A stretch of DNA of 64,000 nt from Collinsella sp. TF08-11AT (GTDB lineage: Bacteria > Actinomycetota > Coriobacteriia > Coriobacteriales > Coriobacteriaceae): assembly GCF_003437035.1 (NCBI RefSeq), contig NZ_QSRL01000009.1, positions 27,453 to 91,452 on the forward strand. Reading direction: 5' to 3'. Shown piece by piece: positions 53,812 to 61,885 of this stretch. The notes under the pieces were generated by a model. It searched no databases, was not told the origin of the DNA, and saw nothing but the letters and a program-made list of their open reading frames with translations. The translations under genes and the position numbers were made by a program. The first letter of the stretch is position 1. Each line of letters starts with the position of its first letter.

Positions 53812-54233
53812 TGGCGCGCCCGGTCGACACGCCGGAGCTGGCGCGCAAACGTGCACGCGAGGCCCAGATGGTGTCGCAGATGATTGCACTGTGGTGCCGC
53901 GGGCATCATCGCGGCGGCCACGAGGGTAAGCAGGCTCCCAACGGCGAAAAGCCCACTCGCGTCAAACTCGGGCTCCGAACCGTTACGCTCTGCCCCGAAT
54001 GCGCCGAGCTGCAGAAATACGCCATCGCGCGCATTGAGCACTGCCCGCACATGGGCACCAAGACATTTTGCTCGGCCTGTCCTTCGCATTGTTACCGGCC
54101 TGCCATGCGCGAGAAGATCCGCGAGGTCATGCGCTGGTCGGGACCGCGTATGATCCGCTATCGCCCCATCACCGCCGTGAGGCACGCGATGGTAACAGTG
54201 CAGGCCAAACGCGTGGCGGCACGAAGCAAGTAG
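53811..54233 (+). CDS. Nitrous oxide-stimulated promoter family protein
   Basis: A 140-residue Cys-rich protein: VSQMIALWCRGHHR, LCPECAELQKYAIARIEHCP, KTFCSACPSHCYRPAMREK, VMRWSGPRMI. This arrangement of Cys pairs and the VMR-GPRM ending is the family named after a Pseudomonas N2O-responsive locus; it probably binds metal or an Fe-S cluster. The ATG shares one base with the stop of cydDC (TAATG), so it is coupled, hinting at a link to respiration. Function not established. Confidence 0.82.
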   Translation: MARPVDTPELARKRAREAQMVSQMIALWCRGHHRGGHEGKQAPNGEKPTRVKLGLRTVTLCPECAELQKYAIARIEHCPHMGTKTFCSACPSHCYRPAMREKIREVMRWSGPRMIRYRPITAVRHAMVTVQAKRVAARSK

Positions 54234-54352
54234 TCGCCGGCGCCGGCACGCGCCGCCTGCCCTTTCCAGTCGGTTTCGACTTGCAGCGTTCCCGCCGCGC
54301 CGAGGCTGCGCCATTACAATGAAGCGGATTCGCTTGACGCAAAGGAGCCGCC

Positions 54353-55264
54353 ATGTCCGCTTGCCCGCTGGTCGATTGTCACACCCACACCTCGTTTTCG
54401 GACGGGCACGCCTCGTTCGAGGACAACGTCCGTGCCGCTGCTGCCGCCGGCTGCCGCGTCATGGTCTCGACCGACCACCTTACCCTGCCCGCCAGTATGG
54501 ATGCTAACTGCGAGGTGCAGGTCGTCGAGGGCGACTTGCCGGCACATCGTTTGGCCTTTGAGGACGCCCGCAAACTCGCCGCGCAGATTGCGCCGGAGCT
54601 CACCTTTATCTACGGTTTTGAATGCGATTGGTACGAGGGCTGCGAGCCCTTGGTAGAGCACTGGTCCCAGGGCGCCGTCGTACGTCTGGGCAGCGTGCAC
54701 TGGATTGGCAACCCGGACGATATTGCGGCAGGCGCCGCGGGCACGGCAGGGACAGAGGACGTCGCGCGCCCCGATACACCCGATTCCCTTTGCGGTTGGA
54801 TCGACGACGATACCAACTTGCATGTTTGGGAAAACTTAGGCGTGCGCGGCGTGTGGGAGTGCTACGTCGACGACTGGTGCCGTGCTTGCGAAAGCTCACT
54901 CAACTTTGACGCGATGGCCCATCCCGACCTGGTCATGCGCTTTTCGAAGGACGGCTTTGCACCCGACTTTGACCCCGCGCCGTTTTGGGAGCAGATGGCC
55001 GAATGCGCCCACGATACGGGTCGCCGCGTTGAGGTCTCGACCGCCGCACCGCGCAAGGGGCTCGACGATTACTACCCCGCGACCGGGCTGTTGCGCCGCT
55101 TCGCCCATGCCGAGGTGCCCATCACCTTTGGCTCGGACGCGCACCGCGCCTGCGACATCTGCTGGAACATCCGCGAGGCCCAGGCCCACGCCTACGACTG
55201 CGGCTACCGGGCCTTCGATATCCCCCACCCCACCGGCGAATGGGAATCCACGCCCCTCGCCTAA
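54353..55264 (+). CDS. hisK: PHP-type histidinol-phosphatase
   Basis: A 303-residue PHP phosphatase: DCHTHTSFSDGH, STDHLTLP, FECDW, GSVHWI, AHPDLVMRF and FGSDAHRACD supply the trinuclear metal site. This family dephosphorylates histidinol phosphate. The neighbouring his operon has a monofunctional hisB without a phosphatase domain, so this enzyme fills the missing step. It converges with the operon. Confidence 0.88.
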   Translation: MSACPLVDCHTHTSFSDGHASFEDNVRAAAAAGCRVMVSTDHLTLPASMDANCEVQVVEGDLPAHRLAFEDARKLAAQIAPELTFIYGFECDWYEGCEPLVEHWSQGAVVRLGSVHWIGNPDDIAAGAAGTAGTEDVARPDTPDSLCGWIDDDTNLHVWENLGVRGVWECYVDDWCRACESSLNFDAMAHPDLVMRFSKDGFAPDFDPAPFWEQMAECAHDTGRRVEVSTAAPRKGLDDYYPATGLLRRFAHAEVPITFGSDAHRACDICWNIREAQAHAYDCGYRAFDIPHPTGEWESTPLA

Positions 55265-55296
55265 CTAGTCGTTTAAGAACGTCCCCAATGACTAGT
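55264..55296. repeat. Stem-loop with 19-nt GTCCCC loop
   Basis: ACTAGTC (55264-55270) pairs with GACTAGT (55290-55296) around a 19-nt loop. Read on the minus strand the loop has GGGGAC at positions 4-9 and GGGGACGTTC as at 627-659. It sits exactly at the end of the converging hisK and hisE genes and includes the hisE stop. Confidence 0.6.
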
Positions 55297-55609
55297 GGCG
55301 GCGGGCGTTGAGTTCGCCGGCCAGCTCGTCGAGGGTAATGCCGTAGCGCTCGAGCGTCACGAGCAGGTGGTAGATCAGGTCGCCGGCCTCGTAGCGAATG
55401 TGATCGTGGTCGTTATCCTTGCAGGCCATGATCACCTCGCTCGCCTCCTCGGCAAGCTTCTTGAGCAGCTCGTCCTCGACGTCGGTCAGCAGACGGGCGG
55501 TGTAGCTCTCCTGTGGCGACGCATCGCGACGACCGTGAATCACCTCGGCCAGACCCGTCAGCGTCTCGCCGATATTTCCCGGCTGCACGTTAGCTGTTCT
55601 GACTCCCAT
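55292..55609 (-). CDS. hisE: Phosphoribosyl-ATP pyrophosphohydrolase
   Basis: A 105-residue HisE: LTGLAEVIHGRR, SYTARLLTDVEDELLKKLAEE, ASEVIMACK, EAGDLIYHLLVTLERYGI. It hydrolyses PR-ATP to PR-AMP, the second step of histidine synthesis. HisE and HisI are separate here, with the RDAC gene between them. It is the last gene of the leftward his operon. Confidence 0.94.
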   Translation of the reverse strand: MGVRTANVQPGNIGETLTGLAEVIHGRRDASPQESYTARLLTDVEDELLKKLAEEASEVIMACKDNDHDHIRYEAGDLIYHLLVTLERYGITLDELAGELNARRH

Positions 55610-55624
55610 GGTTATTTCCTCTCG

Positions 55625-55852
55625 TTACTGCAGCGTAAAGTAGGTACCGGTCTCATCGAACCGAGGCTTTGCGCCCTTTTTCTCAAAGAACTCGACGATG
55701 ACGGCATGGGCCTCATCGAGCCTTTCCTTCTCGGCCTCGAGCCAAAGCGACTGCGCCCCGCAGGTATCAGTCAGGTGCACGCGGCATGGCACGCCCGCGC
55801 GGAGGAGTTCGGCGTTGCAGTCGGCGACTTCGAACGGCGTCACGACCTTCAT
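55625..55852 (-). CDS. RDAC-family small protein
   Basis: A 75-residue protein: [55 protein letters not shown]. It matches the RDAC family of small proteins, in which an RDACG-type sequence (here TDTCGAQ) is the hallmark. Its ATG overlaps the hisI stop by 4 nt, so it is translated with the histidine enzymes. Function unknown; the fixed position suggests an accessory role in histidine synthesis. Confidence 0.72.
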   Translation of the reverse strand: MKVVTPFEVADCNAELLRAGVPCRVHLTDTCGAQSLWLEAEKERLDEAHAVIVEFFEKKGAKPRFDETGTYFTLQ

Positions 55853-56190
55853 CGTGTTCCCCCCTTTACGCGCTTAAAGAAGCAGGTACGGTTGCCGGTA
55901 TGGCAGGCCGGGCCCGGTGAGTCCACCTTGACCAGCAGCGTATCGCTATCGCAGTCGGCCCAGAGCTCCTTGACCTCCTGCATGTTGCCACTCGTCGCGC
56001 CCTTGTTCCAGAGCTCCTGACGGCTGCGACTCCAAAACCACGTGGTCCCGGTCTTGAGCGTCAGCCCCACCGATTCCTCGTTCATCCAAGCAACCATAAG
56101 CACCTCGCCGGTGTCATATTGCTGAACCACACAAGGAATCAGCCCGTGGGCGTCGTATTTAAGCTCGGTAGCATTTATTACCTCAGTCAT
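55849..56190 (-). CDS. hisI: Phosphoribosyl-AMP cyclohydrolase
   Basis: A 113-residue His[73 protein letters not shown]. The Cys/Asp residues form the zinc and magnesium sites for opening the adenine ring of PR-AMP. ATG 56190 with GGGAG is chosen; ATG 56193 is next to it. It is separated from hisF by a structured 147-base spacer. Confidence 0.93.
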   Translation of the reverse strand: MTEVINATELKYDAHGLIPCVVQQYDTGEVLMVAWMNEESVGLTLKTGTTWFWSRSRQELWNKGATSGNMQEVKELWADCDSDTLLVKVDSPGPACHTGNRTCFFKRVKGGTR

Positions 56191-56238
56191 CATTTCTCCC
56201 AAGTAACAAACGAAATCCCACAGGTCGGCGAGGGTTGT

Positions 56239-56324
56239 CCAGGTGCCGCAGGTTGCCGCGAAAGAGGAGCGACGCGTACTTTGGTACGCGAGCGACGGTT
56301 TGAGCGGCAAGATGCGGTGCCTGG
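56239..56324. ncRNA. Three-stem structured element between hisF and hisI
   Basis: Stem 1, CCAGGTGCCGCA (56239-56250) with TGCGGTGCCTGG (56313-56324), has two G-U pairs. Stem 2, TTGCCGC (56253-56259) with GCGGCAA (56304-56310), stacks on it. A terminal hairpin CGCGTAC-tttg-GTACGCG (56273-56290) tops it. No frame crosses it. It may be a cis-regulatory RNA, a processed spacer or a repeat element; strand is undecided. Confidence 0.5.
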
Positions 56325-56337
56325 GCAAGCCGCAGCA

Positions 56338-57120
56338 CTAGAAGTCCAGCCTCACAGGGATGCCTTGGCTGGCCATATACTCCTTCACCTGGCGAATGCT
56401 GAAAGTTCCAAAGTGAAAGACGCTGGCCGCCAGCACGGCGTCGGCTTCGCCCTCGATCACGCCCTCGGCAAAATGCTCGAGCGTGCCCACGCCACCGCTC
56501 GCGATGACGGGAATCGGCACCGCACGCGCCACGGCGCGGGTGAGTGCCAGGTCAAAGCCGGCCTTGGTGCCGTCGCGGTCCATGCTGGTCAGCAAGATCT
56601 CGCCGGCGCCGCGGCGAGCCACCTCCTCGGCCCACGCCACCGCGTCGATACCCGTGGCATTGCGGCCTCCCGCGGTAAAGACCTCCCACTTGTCGGCATC
56701 CGGCTGCCCAGGCAGGCCGACGCGCTTGGCATCGATCGCCACGACCACGGCCTGGCTGCCAAACGCCGCGGCAGCTTGGCTGATCAGCGACGGGTCGCGC
56801 ACGGCGGCAGAGTTGAGCGATACCTTGTCGGCACCGGCCGCCACCATCGTTCGCATGCCCGCAAGGTCGCGAAAGCCACCGCCCACGGTGTAGGGAATGG
56901 CGAGCTCCTCGGCCGCATGCGCCGCCATCTCGATGGTCGTCGCACGGTTGTCGCTCGTGGCAGTGATGTCCAGGAACACGACCTCGTCCGCACCCTCGCG
57001 ATCGTAGGCACGGGCAAGCTCCACCGGATCGCCCGCATCGCGCAGGCTCACAAAGTTGACGCCCTTGACCACGCGGCCGTCCTTAACGTCCAGGCAGGGA
57101 ATGACGCGTTTGGTAAGCAT
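56338..57120 (-). CDS. hisF: Imidazole glycerol phosphate synthase, cyclase subunit
   Basis: A 260-residue TIM barrel: [17 protein letters not shown] carries the first catalytic Asp, and VVVAIDAKR the second. [10 protein letters not shown] and [11 protein letters not shown] are the phosphate loops. It makes IGP and AICAR from PRFAR with ammonia from HisH. It lies 3 bp after hisA. Confidence 0.96.
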   Translation of the reverse strand: MLTKRVIPCLDVKDGRVVKGVNFVSLRDAGDPVELARAYDREGADEVVFLDITATSDNRATTIEMAAHAAEELAIPYTVGGGFRDLAGMRTMVAAGADKVSLNSAAVRDPSLISQAAAAFGSQAVVVAIDAKRVGLPGQPDADKWEVFTAGGRNATGIDAVAWAEEVARRGAGEILLTSMDRDGTKAGFDLALTRAVARAVPIPVIASGGVGTLEHFAEGVIEGEADAVLAASVFHFGTFSIRQVKEYMASQGIPVRLDF

Positions 57121-57123
57121 GGG

Positions 57124-57867
57124 CTACTCCTCCCCTCGCGCGGCGGCCAACGCCTGTACCAGCGTAAAGTTGCCCTCGTAGAGCGCGCGACCGGTGATGG
57201 CGCCCTCAATAGCGCCCTCGCCCACCGCGGCGAGCGCACGGATATCATCGAGCGTCGAGATGCCGCCCGAAGCCACGACGGGAAAGCCCGCGACCTCGGC
57301 CACATGGCGATACGCCGCCACGTCGATGCCCGTCTGCATGCCATCGCGCGCGATGTCGGTATACACCAGATGCTTAAAGCCCAGCTCGGTGAGCTGCGCC
57401 ACGGCGTCGTCGAGCGCCACACCCGCGCCGTCGCGCCAACCATTCACCTTGACCTGGCCGTCACGGGCGGCAATGTCTGCCACCAGTAACTCGCCAAAGC
57501 CTTGCGCCGCCACCTCGGCAAATCCCGGCTCGGTCACGAGCACCGTGCCTAGCGCGATGCGACGCGCGCCGTAGCCGGCCAGCTCGTCGATGCGCGCGAG
57601 CGAGCGAACGCCGCCGCCCACGTCCGCGGACAGACCGTCGACGCCGCAGATGGCCTTAATCGCTGCCAAGTTGGCAGCGCACGCGTCCTCGTCCTCGCCA
57701 AAGGCAGCGGACAGGTCGACGACGTGCACCCAGCTCGCGCCCTGCTCGGCAAAGGAGCGGGCAACGGCCACGGGGTCGTCAGAATACACCTTACAGCGGC
57801 TCCGGTCGCCGCGCTCCAGGCGCACGACCTTGCCGCCGATCAAATCGATTGCGGGAAACAGAATCAT
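57124..57867 (-). CDS. hisA: ProFAR isomerase
   Basis: This 247-residue TIM barrel starts FPAIDLIGGKVVRLERGD with the catalytic Asp, has SADVGGGVRS, VYTDIARDGMQTG with the second catalytic Asp, and VASGGISTLDD phosphate loop. It isomerises ProFAR to PRFAR. Its start overlaps the hisH stop by 4 nt. Confidence 0.95.
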   Translation of the reverse strand: MILFPAIDLIGGKVVRLERGDRSRCKVYSDDPVAVARSFAEQGASWVHVVDLSAAFGEDEDACAANLAAIKAICGVDGLSADVGGGVRSLARIDELAGYGARRIALGTVLVTEPGFAEVAAQGFGELLVADIAARDGQVKVNGWRDGAGVALDDAVAQLTELGFKHLVYTDIARDGMQTGIDVAAYRHVAEVAGFPVVASGGISTLDDIRALAAVGEGAIEGAITGRALYEGNFTLVQALAAARGEE

Positions 57868-58559
57868 CGGCCGGCCCCCTCGACGATGTTGACGAAGTTC
57901 TTAAGGATGCGCTGTCCCAGCGCGGAGGATTTCTCGGGATGGAACTGGCAGCCCCACACGTTGCCGTGGCGCACGATGCACGGGAAGCTCCGCGTGTAGT
58001 GCGTGCGCGCCAGAACATCGGCGGCATCGACATCGTCGGCCACCGCATAGCTGTGGGTGAAGTACATGTTGGCGCCCTCGGCAAAACCGGCGAGCAACGG
58101 ATCGGCCGCGCCGGCGGGCGTCATGTGCACCTGGTCCCAGCCCACGTGCGGCACCTTCAGGCGACTCGATTCCAAGCGCGTGCACGAGCCGCGCATAATG
58201 CCCAGGCCATCGACCCAGGGACCGCCGGCCTGCTCGGAGGCATCGTCGTCCGCGCCCTCGTCCGCCGGCACGCCCTCGTCGCCGCGTTCAAAAAACAGCT
58301 GAAGGCCCAGGCAGATGCCGAGCAGAGGAGTTCCGGCGGCAACGGCGTCAAGCACGGCCGCCTCCTCGCCGCTCTGGCGCATAAAGGCGATCGCGTCATA
58401 GAACGCGCCCACGCCCGGGATGACCAGGCCGTCGGCGTTGCGGATCTGCTCCGGATCGTCCGATGTGCAGGCAGCGGCACCGGCGCGCGCAAGCCCGCGC
58501 ACGACGCTCGACAAGTTGCCCTTGTGGTAGTCGACCACCACGATCTTCGGTTCGCCCAC
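57864..58559 (-). CDS. hisH: Imidazole glycerol phosphate synthase, glutaminase subunit
   Basis: A 231-residue class I glutamine amidotransferase: VVVDYHKGNLSSV, VIPGVGAFYDA, nucleophile Cys in GICLGLQLFF, and His/Glu in WGCQFHPEKSS. It feeds ammonia to HisF. It is somewhat longer than usual because of an acidic insertion (about 95-115, VPADEGADDDASEQAGG) after the nucleophile elbow. It is separated from hisB by a GGGGAC-loop hairpin. Confidence 0.94.
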   Translation of the reverse strand: MGEPKIVVVDYHKGNLSSVVRGLARAGAAACTSDDPEQIRNADGLVIPGVGAFYDAIAFMRQSGEEAAVLDAVAAGTPLLGICLGLQLFFERGDEGVPADEGADDDASEQAGGPWVDGLGIMRGSCTRLESSRLKVPHVGWDQVHMTPAGAADPLLAGFAEGANMYFTHSYAVADDVDAADVLARTHYTRSFPCIVRHGNVWGCQFHPEKSSALGQRILKNFVNIVEGAGR

Positions 58560-58583
58560 GCGACCCTCCTTTTTCCATCATCC

Positions 58584-58624
58584 AAAACCACCACGAAGGT
58601 GCCTGTCCCCTTTGTGGTGGTTTT
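58584..58624. repeat. Stem-loop with 19-nt loop inside his operon
   Basis: AAAACCACCAC (58584-58594) pairs perfectly with GTGGTGGTTTT (58614-58624) around a 19-nt loop. On the minus strand the loop has GGGGAC at positions 4-9. It fills the hisB-hisH gap and could partly terminate or stabilise the transcript. Confidence 0.65.
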
Positions 58625-58638
58625 TACCCTTGTGGCGG

Positions 58639-59226
58639 TTACAGTGAGCCCTTGGTGCTGGGGATTCCTTGCACGCGGGGATCAAGCTCGCAGGCGTGGC
58701 GCATCGTGCGGCCCACGGCCTTAAAGGCGGCCTCGATAATGTGATGCGAGTTGCCGCCCGCCAGCTCGCGCACATGCAGCGTGAGCTTAGCATCGCGCGC
58801 AAAGGCATAGAAGAACTCGACGGCCAGCTCGGTATCAAAGCTGCCCACGCGCTCGGTCGGCACGGGCAGATCGCAATAGGCCTGCCCGCGACCCGAGATA
58901 TCAACGGCGGCCATCACGAGCGTCTCGTCCATGGCAATCGCCGCATCGGCAAAGCGCGTAATGCCCGCCTTGTCACCCAGTGCCTGGCAAAACGCCTCGC
59001 CCAGCACAATGCCCGTGTCCTCGACGGTGTGGTGCGCGTCGACCTCCACATCGCCCATCGCATGTACCGTCAAATCGAACAGGCCATGGCGGCCAAAGGC
59101 GTTGAGCATGTGGTCGAAAAACGGCACGCCGGTCGAGATATCGCACACGCCGGATCCGTCCAGATCGAGCCTAACGACAATGTCGGTCTCGCCCGTCTTG
59201 CGGGTCACCTCGACATAACGGCCCAT
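58639..59226 (-). CDS. hisB: Imidazoleglycerol-phosphate dehydratase
   Basis: A 195-residue monofunctional HisB: FFDHMLNAFGRHGLFDL, DAHHTVEDTGIVLGEAF and GGNSHHIIEAAFKAVGR hold the His/Glu manganese ligands. It dehydrates IGP. There is no histidinol-phosphatase domain, unlike E. coli HisB. Its start abuts the hisC stop directly. Confidence 0.96.
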   Translation of the reverse strand: MGRYVEVTRKTGETDIVVRLDLDGSGVCDISTGVPFFDHMLNAFGRHGLFDLTVHAMGDVEVDAHHTVEDTGIVLGEAFCQALGDKAGITRFADAAIAMDETLVMAAVDISGRGQAYCDLPVPTERVGSFDTELAVEFFYAFARDAKLTLHVRELAGGNSHHIIEAAFKAVGRTMRHACELDPRVQGIPSTKGSL

Positions 59227-60342
59227 CTACATCTCCTCCTTCACCAGCGCGGCAAACGCTGCCAGCACCTCGTCGTTTTCCTGCGGGATACCCACGGTAA
59301 TGCGCAGACAGTCCGCAAGCCCCGGCGCGTAGCTAAAGTCACGCACCAAAATCGAATACTCATCGCGCAGACGCTCGCGCACGCGCGTGGCGTGCGGCGT
59401 GCGCACGAGCACAAAGTTTGCTGCGCTCGGCCACGCCTCCACGGGCAGGCCCTCGGCAGCCATTGCGCGCAGGGCGCACAGCTCGCGTTCGCGCTCGGAT
59501 GCAACTTGCGCCACCACGGGCGCATACGCATCGCGGGCACGCACGCAGGCAAGCGCCGCGGCCTGGCTCAGCACGTTGACTGAATAGATCTGGCGAATCG
59601 CCGCGAACACGTCGATGACCTCGGGGGTCGCGATCACGTAGCCCAGACGCGTGCCGGCGGCGCCAAACGCCTTGGACAGCGTATGCAAAATCACCAGGTT
59701 AGGATGCTCGGCGATAAGCCCTTGCGCCGTGGTGGCCGCGCCAAACGAATCGTCGGCAAACTCCACGTAGGCCTCGTCGACCATCACCATGCCGGGGCAG
59801 GCATCGCACAGGGCCGCGATAAAGTCGAGCGGCGCCACGTCGCCCGTAGGATTGTTGGGCGAGGTCACAATCGCCAGGTTGCACTCGGGTGCGGCCGCGA
59901 GCACAGCCGCCTGGTCGAGCTCAAAAGTTGCCGGGTCGCGCCACACGTCGCGCACCTCGGTCTGACAGAGCGACGCAAAGAACGCGTACTCGCTAAAGCA
60001 CGGCGGGCAGTTAAGCAGGGTCCGCCCCGCGCCGCCAAACGCCAACAGGTAGTTATAGAGCAGCTCGTCGCCGCCGTTGCCCACGCAGACATTCTCGCGC
60101 GCCACACCATGCCAAGCGGCCAGCTCGTCGCGCAGATCGTTGGACATGGGATCGGGATAACGGTTGAGCGGCGTGGCAGCCAGGGCGGTGTCGACCGCCT
60201 CGCGCACGCCAGCCGGCATGGGATAGGTGTTCTCGTTGGCCGAAAGGTTGATGCGCGTGGGCGTAAAGTTGGGATCGTAGGGCTCAATGCCGGCCAAGTG
60301 GGGCTGGACGAGCTCCTTCATACGGGGCGTGAGCTCGGCCAT
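59227..60342 (-). CDS. hisC: Histidinol-phosphate aminotransferase
   Basis: A 371-residue PLP aminotransferase of fold type I: INLSANENTYPMP, VGNGGDELLYN, TSPNNPTGDV, and the PLP-Lys segment HTLSKAFGAAGTRLGY. It transfers the amino group from glutamate to imidazole acetol phosphate. ATG 60342 lies 1 bp from the hisD stop; upstream in-frame codons belong to hisD in another frame. Confidence 0.95.
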   Translation of the reverse strand: MAELTPRMKELVQPHLAGIEPYDPNFTPTRINLSANENTYPMPAGVREAVDTALAATPLNRYPDPMSNDLRDELAAWHGVARENVCVGNGGDELLYNYLLAFGGAGRTLLNCPPCFSEYAFFASLCQTEVRDVWRDPATFELDQAAVLAAAPECNLAIVTSPNNPTGDVAPLDFIAALCDACPGMVMVDEAYVEFADDSFGAATTAQGLIAEHPNLVILHTLSKAFGAAGTRLGYVIATPEVIDVFAAIRQIYSVNVLSQAAALACVRARDAYAPVVAQVASERERELCALRAMAAEGLPVEAWPSAANFVLVRTPHATRVRERLRDEYSILVRDFSYAPGLADCLRITVGIPQENDEVLAAFAALVKEEM

Positions 60343-60343
60343 A

Positions 60344-61780
60344 TCAGGCCTCCTTGCCAGTCGCGCCGGCGCCATCCGCGCCCGCAGCCGCCAGGTCCAC
60401 GCCCTCGGCAACCGTCGCCACGGCGTCGCCCGGCCAGGCAACCTTGGTCAGGTCGGCCGCGGCGATCGACTCGGCGCTCACGGCATCCTCGCCCTGCTCC
60501 AACACGCGGCGGCGCAGTGCGGCGGAAAGCGCGTGTGCCCACAGACCCTCGGCCTCGGCTAGACGCTGCGTGGCAGGAGCATCGGAGAGCAGGCCCTCGG
60601 GTGTATAGCAAATGACACTCGAGCGCTTAACGAACTCTTCGACCGAAAGCGGGTTGGAGAACATGGCCGTGCCGCCGGTCGGCAGCGTGTGGTTGGGGCC
60701 AGCAACATAATCGCCGAGCGGCTCGGAGCTCCAGGCGCCCACAAAGATGGCGCCGGCGTTGCGGATGCCGCCGAGCAGGCCCATTGCATCCTTGCAGTGC
60801 AGCTCCAGGTGCTCGGGCGCCACGGTGTTCACGGCCTCGACGGCGGCAGCCATATCGGCGGCCACCACGATGGTGCCCTCGTTGTCGAGCGAGGAGCGCG
60901 TGATCTCGGCACGCGGCGACTGCGCCACTAGAATGTCGATACCCGCCTCGACCTCGCGCGCAAACTGCTCGTCGCAGGTCACCAGATAGCAGGCGGCCAG
61001 CGGATCGTGCTCGGCCTGGGCCATCAGGTCGGCCGCGACCACCATGGGCTTGGCCGTGGCATCGGCCAGCACGCAGACCTCGGAGGGGCCGGCGACCATG
61101 TCGATGCCCACGTCGCCCGAAACAATCTGCTTGGCCGCGGCGACAAAGGCGTTGCCCGGGCCGGTGATCTTGTCGACGCGCGGAATGGTCTCGGTACCGT
61201 ACGCCAGCGCGGCCACGGCCTGGGCGCCGCCCACCATATAGATCTCGTCCACGCCGCCGAGCTTGGCCGCGGCGAGCGTATAGGGGCTGATCAGGCCGTC
61301 CTTTTGTGGCGGCGTCACCATGACCACGCGCTTAACGCCGGCCACCTTGGCAGGGATAGCGTTCATGAGCACGGTGGAGGGATACTGCGCGCGACCGCCC
61401 GGCACGTAGATGCCGGCCGCGGCAAGCGGGGTCACCTTAACGCCGAGCATCGTGCCGTCCGGGCGCGTGGTAAACCAGCTCTGCTCGACCTCGCGCTGGT
61501 GAAACTCACGGATCTGGCGCGCAGCCTTCTCGAGCGCGGCGACAAAGGCCGGGTCGAGGCCTTCGAGCGCAGCATCGATCTGCTCTTGCGGCAGACGAAA
61601 GCTTTGCAGCTCGACACCGTCAAAACGCTGGCAGTAATCGCGCACCGCAGCATCGCCGTTGGCACGCACGTTGGCCACGATATCGCGGGCGGCGTCGACG
61701 ATGTTTTGCGGCAGCACACCCTTGCGGTTGAGCTGGTTGGTAACGAGGCGCTCACCGGGAGCAAGCTTGATGGTCTTCAT
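60344..61780 (-). CDS. hisD: Histidinol dehydrogenase
   Basis: A 478-residue His[65 protein letters not shown] and [12 protein letters not shown] contain the zinc and NAD-binding elements. It oxidises histidinol to histidine in two steps. The last 45 residues form an Ala-rich tail beyond the usual end. Confidence 0.96.
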   Translation of the reverse strand: MKTIKLAPGERLVTNQLNRKGVLPQNIVDAARDIVANVRANGDAAVRDYCQRFDGVELQSFRLPQEQIDAALEGLDPAFVAALEKAARQIREFHQREVEQSWFTTRPDGTMLGVKVTPLAAAGIYVPGGRAQYPSTVLMNAIPAKVAGVKRVVMVTPPQKDGLISPYTLAAAKLGGVDEIYMVGGAQAVAALAYGTETIPRVDKITGPGNAFVAAAKQIVSGDVGIDMVAGPSEVCVLADATAKPMVVAADLMAQAEHDPLAACYLVTCDEQFAREVEAGIDILVAQSPRAEITRSSLDNEGTIVVAADMAAAVEAVNTVAPEHLELHCKDAMGLLGGIRNAGAIFVGAWSSEPLGDYVAGPNHTLPTGGTAMFSNPLSVEEFVKRSSVICYTPEGLLSDAPATQRLAEAEGLWAHALSAALRRRVLEQGEDAVSAESIAAADLTKVAWPGDAVATVAEGVDLAAAGADGAGATGKEA

Positions 61781-61885
61781 ATCGGTATCCCCTATCGGTC
61801 GAGGTTGCGTTTGGAAAACGAGATGCCGGGCAGCGGCACCAATCGGCCCGCAGTCCGGATATGGGGGCGCCCGTGCGCGCTCGCG

